DNA of 60,098 nucleotides from an uncultured Corynebacterium sp. (GCA_946223355.1 CAMIPB010000016.1:1-60098); one strand, 5' to 3'. Shown: positions 8,987 to 18,585, numbered from the stretch's first letter. Notes: generated from the sequence alone by a model not told the origin. A program made the numbers and translations.

Positions 8987-10360
8987 TTATCCGGCGGGGA
9001 TTTCGTGTCCGACGGGGGAGCGGTACACAAGTTTGCCGCTTTCTCTCGCTACCCGGCCTCGACGGGGTGGAGCGTTGGGATTATCGTCATTTGCACCATT
9101 GTGGTGTTTGCAAAGCATCGTTAAGTTTCCCGGCTCAGTCTGCCCGCCGTGAGCGTGGGCTCTGATGTGGTGTACTTCGCAACGGTCGGCGGGAACGTGA
9201 CAGCCCGGCCAAGCGCATTTTGTCGTTTCTGACATTGCAAGTATCCGTTGCTTCCAAGACGCAAAACGCATTTCATAAAGATTCACCGGACCTGAAACCG
9301 GATGGAACAACCCTACGAAAACCCCAGAGTTTTGGCGGGGGACACGCGCGATTTCCGTCCGGCGAGTACCTCCAGTTTCGTGAGTGCTGTTAGGTTCGAG
9401 ACTGCCTTTAGCTTCGCGAGTGTTGGAGGGGAAGGAGCTTAGTGTTTCGAGCCATTCCGTGCCTGTCATCGAGGTGCCATCGGAAAGCTTCAACGAGACG
9501 TCGTCGCCGGTTCCCTTAAGCACGCGCGTAGCTTTGTCGAGAGAAACGGTAATAACGGTGCTGTAGGTTGGCGTGATGAGCGCGCCGCCATCTTCGAGAA
9601 GCTCCCAGAAGACTTTAGCTAGTGCACGAGAGCGAGGTAGTTCGCCGCATGGGTCAGCTGAAGCTGCGGGACCTGTTTGATTTGAGGGACTCGCCTGATT
9701 TGAGGGGCTCGCCTGATTTGCGGCGTTGGTGGGATTTTTAAAAGTAGATTGGGCGCGGTGTGCACTGCGGAGGATTAACTCGTGGAGAGTCTTTTCCAAA
9801 TTAGTGATTTGACGTTCGGTATCGCGCAGGATGAGCGAGCGCATGCCGTCGACGGCTCGAGTGATCCGCACAGTAGGCGTGGAGGTGGGAGTGGTGCAGT
9901 CTTCTTTGTTACTACCGGAGTTGAGCTGCTGGGCGCTGCGGATTTCGGCGCAGATCTCGGGGACGCGCCGGGAGGCATAGGAACTAACGTCATCGAACGA
10001 ACCCCGATGCTTACACAGTTCAAGCCGAAGCGACCACGCCGCGCCACGCTTGTGCGCAACTTTGCGGGCATAACGGTCAATCATTATTAAACGCTCAACG
10101 CTGAAACCGGCCCTCTCAGCATGTTTAATAGTCTCACGCTGCTTCCGCGGGGAATCAGCAGAGCCAAGGTAGCCCGCGGCTACCTTCTTCAGGCGCTTTG
10201 CCTGCAGAAGCGAGATACCGAGAGTAGAAGCAACAGCGTGGGGCGAGCGCGTATGGCACACCCGCAGCACCGCAACACCGTTGCGGCTGACCACTTTCAT
10301 TGCTTCAAAAACATCCATGCCCCTCAAGCTAGAAGAAAACTCAGCAAGCGTTCTAGGCAA
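8987..10360 (-). CDS. DUF222 / HNH endonuclease domain protein (13E12-like)
   Basis: A 457-residue protein with a helical N-terminal DUF222-like region and a C-terminal HNH nuclease domain (about residues 395-440): CAWPGCHVP, then CEVHHIRAHAHGG, NLTMLCKHHNG. The paired cysteines should hold a structural zinc and HH...H...HHN the catalytic metal. Such proteins are abundant in actinobacteria, and their biological role is unsettled. A central low-complexity stretch (SPSNQASPSNQ) is encoded by an 18-bp tandem repeat (9678-9713). The start is uncertain: TTG at 10358-10360 (used here) or ATG at 10316-10318, which has GAGGGG too close to the codon. The inverted DnaA boxes lie directly upstream. Confidence 0.8.
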   Translation of the reverse strand: MPRTLAEFSSSLRGMDVFEAMKVVSRNGVAVLRVCHTRSPHAVASTLGISLLQAKRLKKVAAGYLGSADSPRKQRETIKHAERAGFSVERLIMIDRYARKVAHKRGAAWSLRLELCKHRGSFDDVSSYASRRVPEICAEIRSAQQLNSGSNKEDCTTPTSTPTVRITRAVDGMRSLILRDTERQITNLEKTLHELILRSAHRAQSTFKNPTNAANQASPSNQASPSNQTGPAASADPCGELPRSRALAKVFWELLEDGGALITPTYSTVITVSLDKATRVLKGTGDDVSLKLSDGTSMTGTEWLETLSSFPSNTREAKGSLEPNSTHETGGTRRTEIARVPRQNSGVFVGLFHPVSGPVNLYEMRFASWKQRILAMSETTKCAWPGCHVPADRCEVHHIRAHAHGGQTEPGNLTMLCKHHNGANDDNPNAPPRRGRVARESGKLVYRSPVGHEIPAG

Positions 10361-10366
10361 AAACTA

Positions 10367-10421
10367 AGCCTGTGGATAATCGCCGGCTTTTCTATGAAAG
10401 CAAGCTCATTATCCACAGGCT
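10367..10421. promoter_or_regulatory. inverted pair of consensus DnaA boxes
   Basis: A perfect 14-bp inverted repeat, AGCCTGTGGATAAT (10367-10380) and ATTATCCACAGGCT (10408-10421), with a 27-bp loop that itself contains GCTTT/AAAGC. Each arm contains the exact DnaA consensus TTATCCACA, in opposite orientation. The arms lie just upstream of the start of the HNH gene and downstream of icd. It could be a DnaA-controlled promoter region, a DnaA titration site, or simply a hairpin. Confidence 0.55.
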
Positions 10422-10477
10422 CAAAACTCCGCCTTACCTAGCTTCTCGACGCCACGTAAACTCACCCGTTTGCACCA

Positions 10478-10515
10478 CAACGCGGAAAACACCGCGTTGC
10501 AGCAAACCGCGTTGC
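10478..10515 (-). terminator. hairpin and repeats downstream of icd
   Basis: CAACGCGG-aaaaca-CCGCGTTG (10478-10499) is a perfect 8-bp hairpin about 80 bp beyond the icd stop codon, and a further copy of CCGCGTTGCAG follows at 10507-10517. There is no clear U-run in the icd direction, so termination is likely but not certain. Confidence 0.4.
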
Positions 10516-10575
10516 AGGTGTCGCGAGACCAGCCGCCGAGCAAGGCGCTGCACCTACTACAACGGTTGACGCAGA

Positions 10576-12792
10576 CTACTTCTTCAAAGAATCAAGCAGC
10601 TCGTTGTACTTCGCGGAAGGACGCATGACAGTAGTCGTCTTGTCCTCATCAGGTGCGTAGTAGCCGCCGAGGTCGGCAGCGGATCCTTGGACGTCGATAA
10701 GCTCTTGAGCGATAGCGTCTAGGTTCTCGTTCAACGCAGCGGAGAATTCCTTGAACGCAGCAGCAAGCTCAGCATCATCAGTTTGCTTTGCTAGCTCCTC
10801 TGCCCAGAAAGCTGCAAGGTAGAGGTGGGAACCACGGTTGTCGATCTCGCCAACCTTGCGGGAAGGAGACTTGCCCTCATCTAGAACTCGCTCAGTAGCC
10901 TTGTCCAGCGCAGCAGCCAAAACTCCGGCCTTCTCGTTGCCGCGTGCCTGCTTCTCGTGGCGGAAAGATTCAGCCAAAGCGAGGAACTCACCGAGGGAGT
11001 CCCAACGGAGGTGGTTTTCTTCTTCCACCTGCTGAACGTGCTTAGGAGCGGAGCCACCAGCACCGGTTTCAAACAGGCCACCGCCAGCCATCAAAGGAAC
11101 AACAGACAGCATCTTTGCGGAAGTGCCCAGTTCGAGGATTGGGAAAAGGTCGGTGTTGTAGTCACGCAAAACGTTGCCAGTTACGGAGATGGTGTCTTCG
11201 CCGCGACGGATGCGCTCAATGGAAGTCTTAGTTGCTTCAACCGGGGAGGCGATGGAAATGTCCAGGCCCTCGGTGTCGTGGTCAGCAAGGTACTTCTTCA
11301 CCAGATCGATGAGGTTGCGGTCGTGTGCGCGCTCTTCGTCTAGCCAGAAGATAGCAGGCATACCAGAGATGCGGGAACGGGTCACAGCGAGCTTGACCCA
11401 GTCCTGGATTGGGGCATCCTTGGTCTGGCATGCGCGCCAGATGTCGCCGGCTTCGACGTCGTGCTCGATGAGGACGTCGCCAGCGGTGTTGACTACCTGC
11501 ACCTTGCCGTCAGCAGCAATCTTGAAGGTCTTGTTGTGGGAGCCGTACTCCTCTGCCTTCTGTGCCATCAAGCCGACGTTAGGGACAGTACCCATGGTGG
11601 TTGGATCGTAAGCGCCGTTAGCCTTGCAGTCCTCGATAACAGCCTGGTAGATGCCAGCGTAGGAAGAATCAGGGATAACTGCGAGGGTGTCCTGGGTCTC
11701 GTTGTTTTTGTTCCACATCTGGCCAGAGGTACGAATCATTGCTGGCATAGATGCATCAATAATGACGTCAGAAGGAACGTGCAGGTTTGTGATGCCCTTG
11801 TCGGAGTTCACCATCGCTAGATCTGGGCCATTAGCCAATGCCTCGTCGAAAGCGGTCTTGATTTCCTCACCGCCGTCTACCTTGGACAGACCTTCATAGA
11901 TTGCGCCCAGGCCGTTCTCGCCGTTCAGGCCAGCTGCCTCGAGCTTCTCGCCGTATTTCTCAAAGACATCAGCGAAGAATGCGCGCACGATATAACCGAA
12001 GATGATTGGGTCAGAAACCTTCATCATGGTGGCCTTCATGTGCGCGGAGAACAGGATGCCTTCTTCCTTCGCGCGTGCGACCTGCTCCTTGAGGAACTTG
12101 TCGAGTGCAGCAGCGGACATGAAGGTGCCGTCAATAACTTCGCCTTCGAGGACCGTCAGGCCGCCGAGTAGCTCGGTTTCGGTGCCATCAGCAGCAATAT
12201 GCTTAATGGTCAGCTCATCAGCAGCAGGCATGATGACAGACTTCTCGTTGTGGCGGAAGTCCCCAGCGGACATGGTCGCAACGTTGGTCTTTGAATCAGC
12301 GGACCATTCACCCATGCGGTGAGGGTTCTTCTTGACAAAGTTTTTCACTGCTTCTGGTGCGCGACGGTCGGAGTTACCCTCACGCAGCACAGGGTTAACA
12401 GCGGAGCCTTTCACGGCGTCGTAACGCGCCGCGATGTCTTTTTCCTCATCTGTGGATGGGTTTTCTGGGTAATCAGGAAGGTCGTAGCCTTGTGCTTTGA
12501 GCTCAGCAATAGCCTTTTTCAGCTGAACAAGTGAAGCGGAGATGTTAGGAAGTTTGATGATATTTGCTTCTGGGGTCTTTGCCATTTTGCCCAGCTCAGC
12601 GAGTGCGTCTTCCTGCTTCTGCTCGTCAGTGAGGCGCTCTGGGAACTGCGCGATGATGCGTCCGGCGAGCGAGATGTCGCGGGTTTCTACATCGATTCCG
12701 GCGGTGGAAGCGAATGCTTCTACGACTGGCTTAAATGAGTAGGTTGCCAGCAAAGGCGCTTCGTCGGTGCGGGTCCAGGTGATTTTAGACAT
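10576..12792 (-). CDS. icd: monomeric NADP-dependent isocitrate dehydrogenase
   Basis: Oxidatively decarboxylates isocitrate to 2-oxoglutarate in the TCA cycle and supplies NADPH. The 738-residue length and sequence identify the monomeric IDH class (not the common homodimeric type), the form known in Corynebacterium. Characteristic stretches include IKLPNISASLVQLKKAI near residue 80, RISGMPAIFWLDEERAHDRN near 480, and the C-terminal GGYYAPDEDKTTTVMRPS. The ATG is preceded by AAGGAGAACAAGGCTAC, a good ribosome site. Divergent from an MFS transporter gene, with a short shared upstream region. Confidence 0.97.
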   Translation of the reverse strand: MSKITWTRTDEAPLLATYSFKPVVEAFASTAGIDVETRDISLAGRIIAQFPERLTDEQKQEDALAELGKMAKTPEANIIKLPNISASLVQLKKAIAELKAQGYDLPDYPENPSTDEEKDIAARYDAVKGSAVNPVLREGNSDRRAPEAVKNFVKKNPHRMGEWSADSKTNVATMSAGDFRHNEKSVIMPAADELTIKHIAADGTETELLGGLTVLEGEVIDGTFMSAAALDKFLKEQVARAKEEGILFSAHMKATMMKVSDPIIFGYIVRAFFADVFEKYGEKLEAAGLNGENGLGAIYEGLSKVDGGEEIKTAFDEALANGPDLAMVNSDKGITNLHVPSDVIIDASMPAMIRTSGQMWNKNNETQDTLAVIPDSSYAGIYQAVIEDCKANGAYDPTTMGTVPNVGLMAQKAEEYGSHNKTFKIAADGKVQVVNTAGDVLIEHDVEAGDIWRACQTKDAPIQDWVKLAVTRSRISGMPAIFWLDEERAHDRNLIDLVKKYLADHDTEGLDISIASPVEATKTSIERIRRGEDTISVTGNVLRDYNTDLFPILELGTSAKMLSVVPLMAGGGLFETGAGGSAPKHVQQVEEENHLRWDSLGEFLALAESFRHEKQARGNEKAGVLAAALDKATERVLDEGKSPSRKVGEIDNRGSHLYLAAFWAEELAKQTDDAELAAAFKEFSAALNENLDAIAQELIDVQGSAADLGGYYAPDEDKTTTVMRPSAKYNELLDSLKK

Positions 12793-12901
12793 GTAGCCTT
12801 GTTCTCCTTATTTGTTGAGCCAAGTTTTTCAACCTTCCACGATACCTGCCCTTGCTTTCCGACGATGCGTTAATCCAGAAACAGGGGTATCGTTACCGCC
12901 C

Positions 12902-14134
12902 GTGGTAAAAAAGATTGATCCCGCCCGCCTCCAGCGTCGTCCTGTTCCGCGTCAAACGGAGATCTCCGAGTCTCGCCGCACGATCGTGATGCTGGCGTTG
13001 GCGCTGGGCAGTTTTGGCATCGGTACTACTGAGTTCGTGTCCATGGGGTTGCTCCCGCTGATTGCGGGAGATTTCGCGATTACTGAGGACAAAGCAGGAC
13101 ATATCATTTCGGCGTACGCGCTGGGAGTTGTGGTGGGTGCGCCGCTGATTACGGCGGTGACGGGTCTGATGCCGCGGCGTAGGTTACTGATTTTGTTGAT
13201 GACAGCGTTTACGCTGGGCAATTTCTTGTCGGTGGTGGCCATGAACTATCCAATGCTTATGGGGGCACGTTTTATCGCAGGCTTGCCGCACGGCGCGTAT
13301 TTCTCGGTGGCTGGTTTGGCAGCGGCGTCGATGGCAGGACCGGGCAAGCGTGGCCAGGCAGTGGCGATGATTGGCATGGGGCTGGCGGTGGCTACGGTGA
13401 TTGGCGTACCGCTGGCGCAGGCGTTGGGTGCGGCGCTCGGGTGGCATGCGGCGTATGTGTTAGTAACGGTCATTGGCTTAACGACGATGACTTCACTGTT
13501 TTTCCTCATGCCGCACATGGTGCGTATGGCGCAAACTAGAGTAAAAACTGAATTGTCCGCTTTTAGCAATATAAACGTATGGCTGACGCTGCTGACGGGC
13601 ACGGTGGGATTTGGCGGCATGTTTGCGGTGTACACCTATATTTCGTGGACGATGACGCAGCGCGCCGGACTGGGCGAACAGTGGATGTGGCTTGTACTTA
13701 TGACCTATGGCGTTGGCAACGTGTGCGGAAACTGGTTTGGCGGCAAGCTTGCTGACCGTAATCTGGAGGTGGGCATCATGTTTGCGCTCGTCATGATTGC
13801 AGTGGTGCTGGTGGCGTTTTATTTTTCGTCCACGAGCATTGTTTTGGGCACGCTGAATTTTGGTCTGGTTGGTTTCTTTGGTGCATCACTGGTGCCGTCG
13901 CTGCAGATTCGACTGATGGACGTTGCTGGCGACGCGCAGACCGTCGCCGCAGCCTTGAACCACTCGGCGTTGAACTTGGCTAACGCTTCGGGCGCGGCGC
14001 TGGGTGGCGCGGTTATCGCCGCTAATCTTGGTTACGCAGCACCTGCACTCGCGGGCGCCTGCCTCGCTGTCGCTGGCATCTTGGTGTGGATCATCGCCCG
14101 CGTGGTTGGACGTCGTACCGGTGCCGCGTCGTAG
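12902..14134 (+). CDS. MFS transporter, DHA1 (AraJ/SotB-like) family
   Basis: A drug/sugar efflux-type major facilitator with about 12 membrane helices. The first helix carries the DHA1 hallmark GIGTTEFVSMGLLPLIAGDF, followed by SAYALGVVVGAPL and the loop MPRRR; the fifth helix has GMGLAVATVIGVPLAQALG. Substrate cannot be deduced. The reading frame is open from a TTG at 12812, but no ribosome site supports that. I prefer GTG at 12902 (VKKIDPARL), preceded by AGGGG at long spacing, giving 410 residues; the start is not settled. Divergent from icd. Confidence 0.85.
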   Translation: MVKKIDPARLQRRPVPRQTEISESRRTIVMLALALGSFGIGTTEFVSMGLLPLIAGDFAITEDKAGHIISAYALGVVVGAPLITAVTGLMPRRRLLILLMTAFTLGNFLSVVAMNYPMLMGARFIAGLPHGAYFSVAGLAAASMAGPGKRGQAVAMIGMGLAVATVIGVPLAQALGAALGWHAAYVLVTVIGLTTMTSLFFLMPHMVRMAQTRVKTELSAFSNINVWLTLLTGTVGFGGMFAVYTYISWTMTQRAGLGEQWMWLVLMTYGVGNVCGNWFGGKLADRNLEVGIMFALVMIAVVLVAFYFSSTSIVLGTLNFGLVGFFGASLVPSLQIRLMDVAGDAQTVAAALNHSALNLANASGAALGGAVIAANLGYAAPALAGACLAVAGILVWIIARVVGRRTGAAS

Positions 14135-14205
14135 CCCGCAGGGTTGCTGTGCCCGCGACGCAGCGTTGCTGTTACCGCGACGCAGGGTTGCTGTGACCGC
14201 GAGGA
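14131..14205. repeat. 22-bp tandem repeat, about 3.4 copies
   Basis: Copies at 14131-14152, 14153-14174 and 14175-14196 share GCAGSGTTGCTGT, with a partial copy to 14205. It begins at the stop of the MFS gene and fills the gap to the convergent gene that ends at 14219. It could form alternative hairpins on either transcript. Confidence 0.75.
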
Positions 14206-14218
14206 AGCACAAGGGTGC

Positions 14219-15205
14219 CTAGTCCTGCTGGACGAGTTCACCGTTGGGGTAAATTCGCGTGCGCTCGTCGACATTGGCGATGATATCGCCGTCGGGCCAG
14301 TAGTCGCTTAGCTGCTTTTCCAGCCTTTCTACGTCATAATCCTGGTCATTGTAGAAGAAGTGCAACGTGTTGTCTGGGGTGGTAGTGGCTTCGCAATAGG
14401 CGGCGTTGCACAGCTCGCGCTGGATCCTCCGGAGACTGTCACGCTCGGTAAACCGCATCGCTGAACCGAAATTCCGCTCCAGTGTCTCCGGTCGCGTTAT
14501 CACTGACAAACCGAGATCTATCTGAATGCTGTCCGAGGTTTTCGTGTTTGTGGCTTCTGCGCCGGTCTTCTTAGTTGTTGCCGTTGTGTGTTCCGCACAG
14601 GAATCAAACGGAACGAGGAATGTCACGTTTTCGTGCTCGTTTTGGAACTTCTTGAGCGCCAGATGTGCGTGGCTGATTTCATCAAGGCAGAGCGCGTCAT
14701 AGAGATTACTGAAGGAAACAGTGTCATAGTTCAATAACAACCTCGGCGCCGGAAGCGACGGTGTTTGGGTTGCATAGGGCAACAACCTCTCGAACGCTGC
14801 TCCATCGAGACCGCGCACGTTGAGGCGGGTTTCCGATTCAGCTGTGTAATGCGTTAGGGCGTGGAGTGTCCAGTCGGCGGGCATGTGCTGGTCCACGGTC
14901 TTTTTCGCGTCGTCGAGAAGCTCCGCCATCTCGCGCGGTTTCGCGTCATCCGCGCGGAGAGTGAGACTTGCTTCCGGCGGGCCGGACAGGTTGGCACTGA
15001 CCCGAAATTCCGGGTCGAAGCGGGCATCAACGGCTTCGGTGATGGCGGTTTCTACCTGTTCAGCCTGCTCCTGCTGCTCCGGTGTGAGGATGGCCTGTGG
15101 CTTTTGAAGTCCCTTGACCATGGCATTAAGAACCAACGCAGCCGCCGTGATCGTGACAATTAGAACTAAGGCAACAGTTAAGAAAATTTTGTTGCGAGTC
15201 GTCAT
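14219..15205 (-). CDS. membrane-anchored protein of unknown function
   Basis: A 328-residue protein with a basic N-terminus (TTRNK), one hydrophobic segment (about residues 7-30) and a long hydrophilic remainder, so it is probably an extracytoplasmic domain held by an uncleaved signal anchor. There is no lipobox. I do not recognise the domain. It has three cysteines (CLDE, DSCAE, ELCNAAYCE region) that could form disulfides outside the cell. The neighbours are unrelated transporters. The ATG start is followed directly by the signal anchor, which supports it. Confidence 0.7.
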   Translation of the reverse strand: MTTRNKIFLTVALVLIVTITAAALVLNAMVKGLQKPQAILTPEQQEQAEQVETAITEAVDARFDPEFRVSANLSGPPEASLTLRADDAKPREMAELLDDAKKTVDQHMPADWTLHALTHYTAESETRLNVRGLDGAAFERLLPYATQTPSLPAPRLLLNYDTVSFSNLYDALCLDEISHAHLALKKFQNEHENVTFLVPFDSCAEHTTATTKKTGAEATNTKTSDSIQIDLGLSVITRPETLERNFGSAMRFTERDSLRRIQRELCNAAYCEATTTPDNTLHFFYNDQDYDVERLEKQLSDYWPDGDIIANVDERTRIYPNGELVQQD

Positions 15206-15446
15206 CGTTGGGATACCTCTCCGCGCTGGTTTACAGAGTCATCATTGTAATCAATCAACACTGCGCCGCTTGGACACAATTGTTTGCAGGCTCTTGTAAG
15301 GAAAACAGAGCCGTGTGAGGAAAACTGAGCACTGACTGTCGCTGCACAGGAGGGGGCGATGGGCGAACGAATATTCCGGACTAGACTAGAACCTCGGTCG
15401 AGGTTGGGTCAGGCCAGACAAAGGCGAAGAAGGAAGGAGGCACGGC

Positions 15447-16613
15447 ATGCAGGATGCCAAGCGGGAGGGTGCGGGGAGTGCGTTGCAGCGCTACGCCATC
15501 CTCATCGGCGGGGCAGTGGGCCCGTTTGCGGGTCAGGCATTGACGTCAATTTTGGAAAACGTCTCGGATACTTTCGAGGTTACAGTAGAGCAAGCGTCGC
15601 TTGGAATAACTGCGTACTTGGGGCCATTCGCGATAATGATGCTGTTTTCTTCCAAACTCGTGGAAGGTCGACGGCTCAACCGTGTCGTGCTGGGCGGCTT
15701 TGCAATTATCCTCGCCTTCTCGGTCATACTCGGATTCTTGGGTGCGTGGTGGTGGTTCTTGGCGCTTTATTCCACGATGGGCGTCGCCAACGCTTTTACC
15801 ACCCCGATGTTGCAATCAATCCTCAAAGAGATCGTCCCCGCAAAAGAGCTGGGTCAAGCGCTCGGAACATTCGCCGCGATGCAGTCACTAGGTATGCTCA
15901 GCGCACCACTCGTGTCTGGTCTAATGGCTGATTTCTTTGACTGGCGCTATACCTTCCTCATCATCGCTGCACTCGCCGCGGTAGTGGTGACTATCGGCGT
16001 CCCAGACGTTCCGCGCGAAGCCAGCATGAAACCCGCCGGCGCGGGAAAGCCACCGGTAGGACGCACAATCGCCAACTTCGCGTCATGTTTTGCCATCGGC
16101 TTTGGTCTTGTTGGTATCGGCGCGGTTATCGCACTTGAGGCAATCCGCACCTACGCGCTCAATCCCTCTCAAGCAGGTCTTGTCGTTGCCTGCGGTGGCG
16201 CAGCCTCTTTCGTCCTCGCGCGCATTATCGGCGCTATCGCAGACAGAATCGGCACCAAACCAGTTGTTATTGTCGCACTTGTGCTCTCCGCTATCGCGGT
16301 GCTGCTCGTCCCAGTGATTAACACGGTGTGGTTGCTCGCGGCGTTGTGGGCACTCGCGACCGTCGGAACGCAGGCTGTGCAAACCGCCGTCAACGTGGAC
16401 ATTCTCAACAACCCAGCCACCGTGACGCTGATCTCTCCGGTTCAGGCATTTCGTTTCATTGGCGTCGCCGCCGCACCACTGCTTATTCTTCCTCTGTATC
16501 TCGCGAACGGTGCGGCAGCTTTCGTAGTTTCCGCCGCCTGCCTCGTCATCGCAGCGATTCTTCAAGCCTTGTTCGGGGTGAGCTCGCGTATTAGTAGATG
16601 CCCGATAGACTAG
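15447..16613 (+). CDS. MFS transporter of unknown substrate
   Basis: A 388-residue polytopic protein with about 12 helices and the major facilitator layout: helices 1-6 (residues about 15-185), a cytoplasmic loop, helices 7-12 (about 190-380). Helix 4-5 regions carry ALYSTMGVANAFTTPM and GTFAAMQSLGMLSAPLVSG, and the loop between helices 8 and 9 has GAIADRIGTKPV, the MFS motif A counterpart. The ATG follows AAGGAGGCACGGC, a strong ribosome site. It ends 6 bp before exonuclease III, so the two may be co-transcribed. Confidence 0.85.
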   Translation: MQDAKREGAGSALQRYAILIGGAVGPFAGQALTSILENVSDTFEVTVEQASLGITAYLGPFAIMMLFSSKLVEGRRLNRVVLGGFAIILAFSVILGFLGAWWWFLALYSTMGVANAFTTPMLQSILKEIVPAKELGQALGTFAAMQSLGMLSAPLVSGLMADFFDWRYTFLIIAALAAVVVTIGVPDVPREASMKPAGAGKPPVGRTIANFASCFAIGFGLVGIGAVIALEAIRTYALNPSQAGLVVACGGAASFVLARIIGAIADRIGTKPVVIVALVLSAIAVLLVPVINTVWLLAALWALATVGTQAVQTAVNVDILNNPATVTLISPVQAFRFIGVAAAPLLILPLYLANGAAAFVVSAACLVIAAILQALFGVSSRISRCPID

Positions 16614-16619
16614 GAAACT

Positions 16620-17573
16620 ATGACTTTTACCATTGCTTCTGTCAACGTCAACGGTATCCGCGCAGCCTGCAAGAAACGCAACGATGAGAACTTAGGGATG
16701 AATGTCTGGCTAGAATCCACGCCCGCCGACGTCGTCTTGTTACAGGAAGTCCGCGCCACCGAGGACCAGGCACGCAAAGCACTTGCACCCGCGCTTGCTG
16801 CTGGTTGGCATCTAGAAATGGCGGAAGCGCTAACCCCTGGTGCCAAGGGACGCGCCGGCGTGGGCATTTTGTCCCGCACCCCGCTTGTCGACGTCCAAGT
16901 GGGTTTCGGTTCCTTCACCGACGCCGGCCGCTGGATCGAAGCAACAGTAACTGCAGACTTAGAAGGGGAGCCCGGCGCTGCGTCCGTGCGAGTGGCTTCT
17001 TTGTACCTGCCTTCCGGTGACGTGGATACTGCCAAGCAAGACGAGAAATACACATTCCTCGATGAGTTCGTGGAAGTGTTGGCTATAAGCGCAGACAATT
17101 ACCCCAACATGGTCATCGGCGGCGACTGGAATATCTGCCACCGGGCGCAGGATTTAAAGAACAACAAACCTAACGAAAAGGTCTCTGGCCACCTTCCGGA
17201 GGAACGCGCTTTTATGGACCACGTCTTCGGCGCTTTCCCCGACGACAAGCCACAAGACAAGGCAGGTCTCGGCGAGTGGCGTGGCGTGGTGGAGTACGCG
17301 GGACGCGGCGTCGATAAGCTGTGGGCAGTCCCGGAGCAGCCGCAGTGGTTTGATGTGGCCCGCCGACTCAACGCCGATCCAGAATTAAAGGGGCCATACA
17401 CCTGGTGGACCTACCGTGGGCAGGCATTTAATAATGACGCCGGGTGGCGCATCGACTACCAGGCAGCCACCGGGGCGATGCTGGAGCGCGCGGAAAAGAC
17501 CTGGGTGGAAAAAGCACCTACGGTGGAACAGCGCTGGTCCGACCATTCCCCGCTGCTCGTGACATACAAATAG
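16620..17573 (+). CDS. xthA: exodeoxyribonuclease III (AP endonuclease)
   Basis: A cytoplasmic DNA-repair enzyme of the endonuclease/exonuclease/phosphatase fold that cleaves abasic sites and trims 3' ends. The 317-residue protein has the Mg-binding start SVNVNGIRAA (residues 6-15), the catalytic glutamate in LLQEVRA (about 43-49), the GGDWNICH motif (Asp/Asn pair, about 168-175), WWTYRGQAFNNDAGWRIDY and the terminal WSDHSPLLV carrying the catalytic Asp-His. All key residues are present. Actinobacterial versions are longer than the E. coli one by about 50 residues, as here. Confidence 0.95.
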   Translation: MTFTIASVNVNGIRAACKKRNDENLGMNVWLESTPADVVLLQEVRATEDQARKALAPALAAGWHLEMAEALTPGAKGRAGVGILSRTPLVDVQVGFGSFTDAGRWIEATVTADLEGEPGAASVRVASLYLPSGDVDTAKQDEKYTFLDEFVEVLAISADNYPNMVIGGDWNICHRAQDLKNNKPNEKVSGHLPEERAFMDHVFGAFPDDKPQDKAGLGEWRGVVEYAGRGVDKLWAVPEQPQWFDVARRLNADPELKGPYTWWTYRGQAFNNDAGWRIDYQAATGAMLERAEKTWVEKAPTVEQRWSDHSPLLVTYK

Positions 17574-17607
17574 CGTGCGAGCCCCGCAGGTGGCGTAGTG
17601 TAGATAC

Positions 17608-18585
17608 GTGTTTCTAAGCGTCTTGTATGTCATCGGCATTACCGCCGAGGCAATGACCGCCGCGTTGTCCGCGGGGCGAGAGAAAATGGACTTGTTCGGC
17701 GTCCTGCTGCTGGCCGCGCTCACAGCGTTAGGTGGCGGCACTGTGCGCGACATGATCCTGGGCAACTACCCATTGACCTGGGTCGAGCACCCGAAGTATT
17801 TAATCATTGTGTTGTGTGCTGCGGTGGTCACGGTGTCCCTGCCGTTTCTGATGCAGTATTTCCACACGTTATTTCTGCTTGCCGACGCCGTCGGCCTTGC
17901 CGTATTCGCTGTCCTGGGTACCAAAATTGCGCTGGAGTTGGGCCATGGCGTCGTCATTGCGATGGTGGCTTCTGTGGTGACCGGTGTGTTCGGCGGTATT
18001 TTGCGCGATTTGATGTCAGATCGCGTGCCGCTGGTGTTTTCTTCAGAGTTATACGCCGCTATCGCGGTTTTGGCGACATGCGTCTATGTCATTTTGGGTG
18101 AGCTCGGCGTTGCGATGGAGATCAATGCCGTTATCTCTGTGTGCACGGCATTTGTTGCGCGATTGCTGGCGATAAAATTCAACAGTCATTTGCCTACGTT
18201 TGAGCATCTTGCCGCGAACCAACCAGTGGATCCTCGACTCCGTTTGTCCGCACGCCTGGTACGTGACAGAATGCGCACAGCGTCGCGTTCCGCCTCACGC
18301 ATGGCCACGCGCACTTTCCGGCTAGATACTTTGAAGTATTCCAAGCTGAGCAACAGCGGGCACTGGGTTGAGCAGGGAACGAATAGCGTCGACGGGGCGG
18401 CCTTTACAGACAACTCCGCGGCCCATTCGGCTAAGGTCAGCCGTTCGCAGCAGCCCTGGCCGAAACAGCCGCCCTGGCCGAAACAGCGGCCCGATGCTCC
18501 GAAGGGACAAACCTGGTCCATCGACGAAAATGCGGAATCTACTCCGCGGCCCGAGCCAGCGCGCGACGAGCGTTGGGATTGCTAA
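17608..18585 (+). CDS. TRIC-type (UPF0126/YadS) cation channel homologue with extended tail
   Basis: Seven predicted helices in the first ~205 residues, with the family's two-fold repeat: GGGTVRDMILG in the first half and GGILRDLMSD in the second, both glycine-kinked pore helices. Bacterial TRIC proteins are trimeric monovalent cation channels. The protein is 325 residues against the usual ~210. The extra C-terminal ~120 residues are hydrophilic, basic, and end in a proline-rich repeat (PWPKQPPWPKQ) encoded by two 18-bp units (18454-18489). The GTG start at 17608 lies at the beginning of the first helix; the upstream sequence lacks a strong ribosome site. Confidence 0.85.
   Translation: MFLSVLYVIGITAEAMTAALSAGREKMDLFGVLLLAALTALGGGTVRDMILGNYPLTWVEHPKYLIIVLCAAVVTVSLPFLMQYFHTLFLLADAVGLAVFAVLGTKIALELGHGVVIAMVASVVTGVFGGILRDLMSDRVPLVFSSELYAAIAVLATCVYVILGELGVAMEINAVISVCTAFVARLLAIKFNSHLPTFEHLAANQPVDPRLRLSARLVRDRMRTASRSASRMATRTFRLDTLKYSKLSNSGHWVEQGTNSVDGAAFTDNSAAHSAKVSRSQQPWPKQPPWPKQRPDAPKGQTWSIDENAESTPRPEPARDERWDC

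Noticed and set aside
15359..15931. 190-codon frame with a strong ribosome site (GGAGGGGGCG ATG) upstream of and overlapping the MFS gene
   Set aside because: The translation is Arg/Cys/Gly-rich without family character and lies almost wholly in the wrong frame of a clear transporter gene; the ribosome-like sequence is probably chance, though a short leader peptide cannot be excluded.
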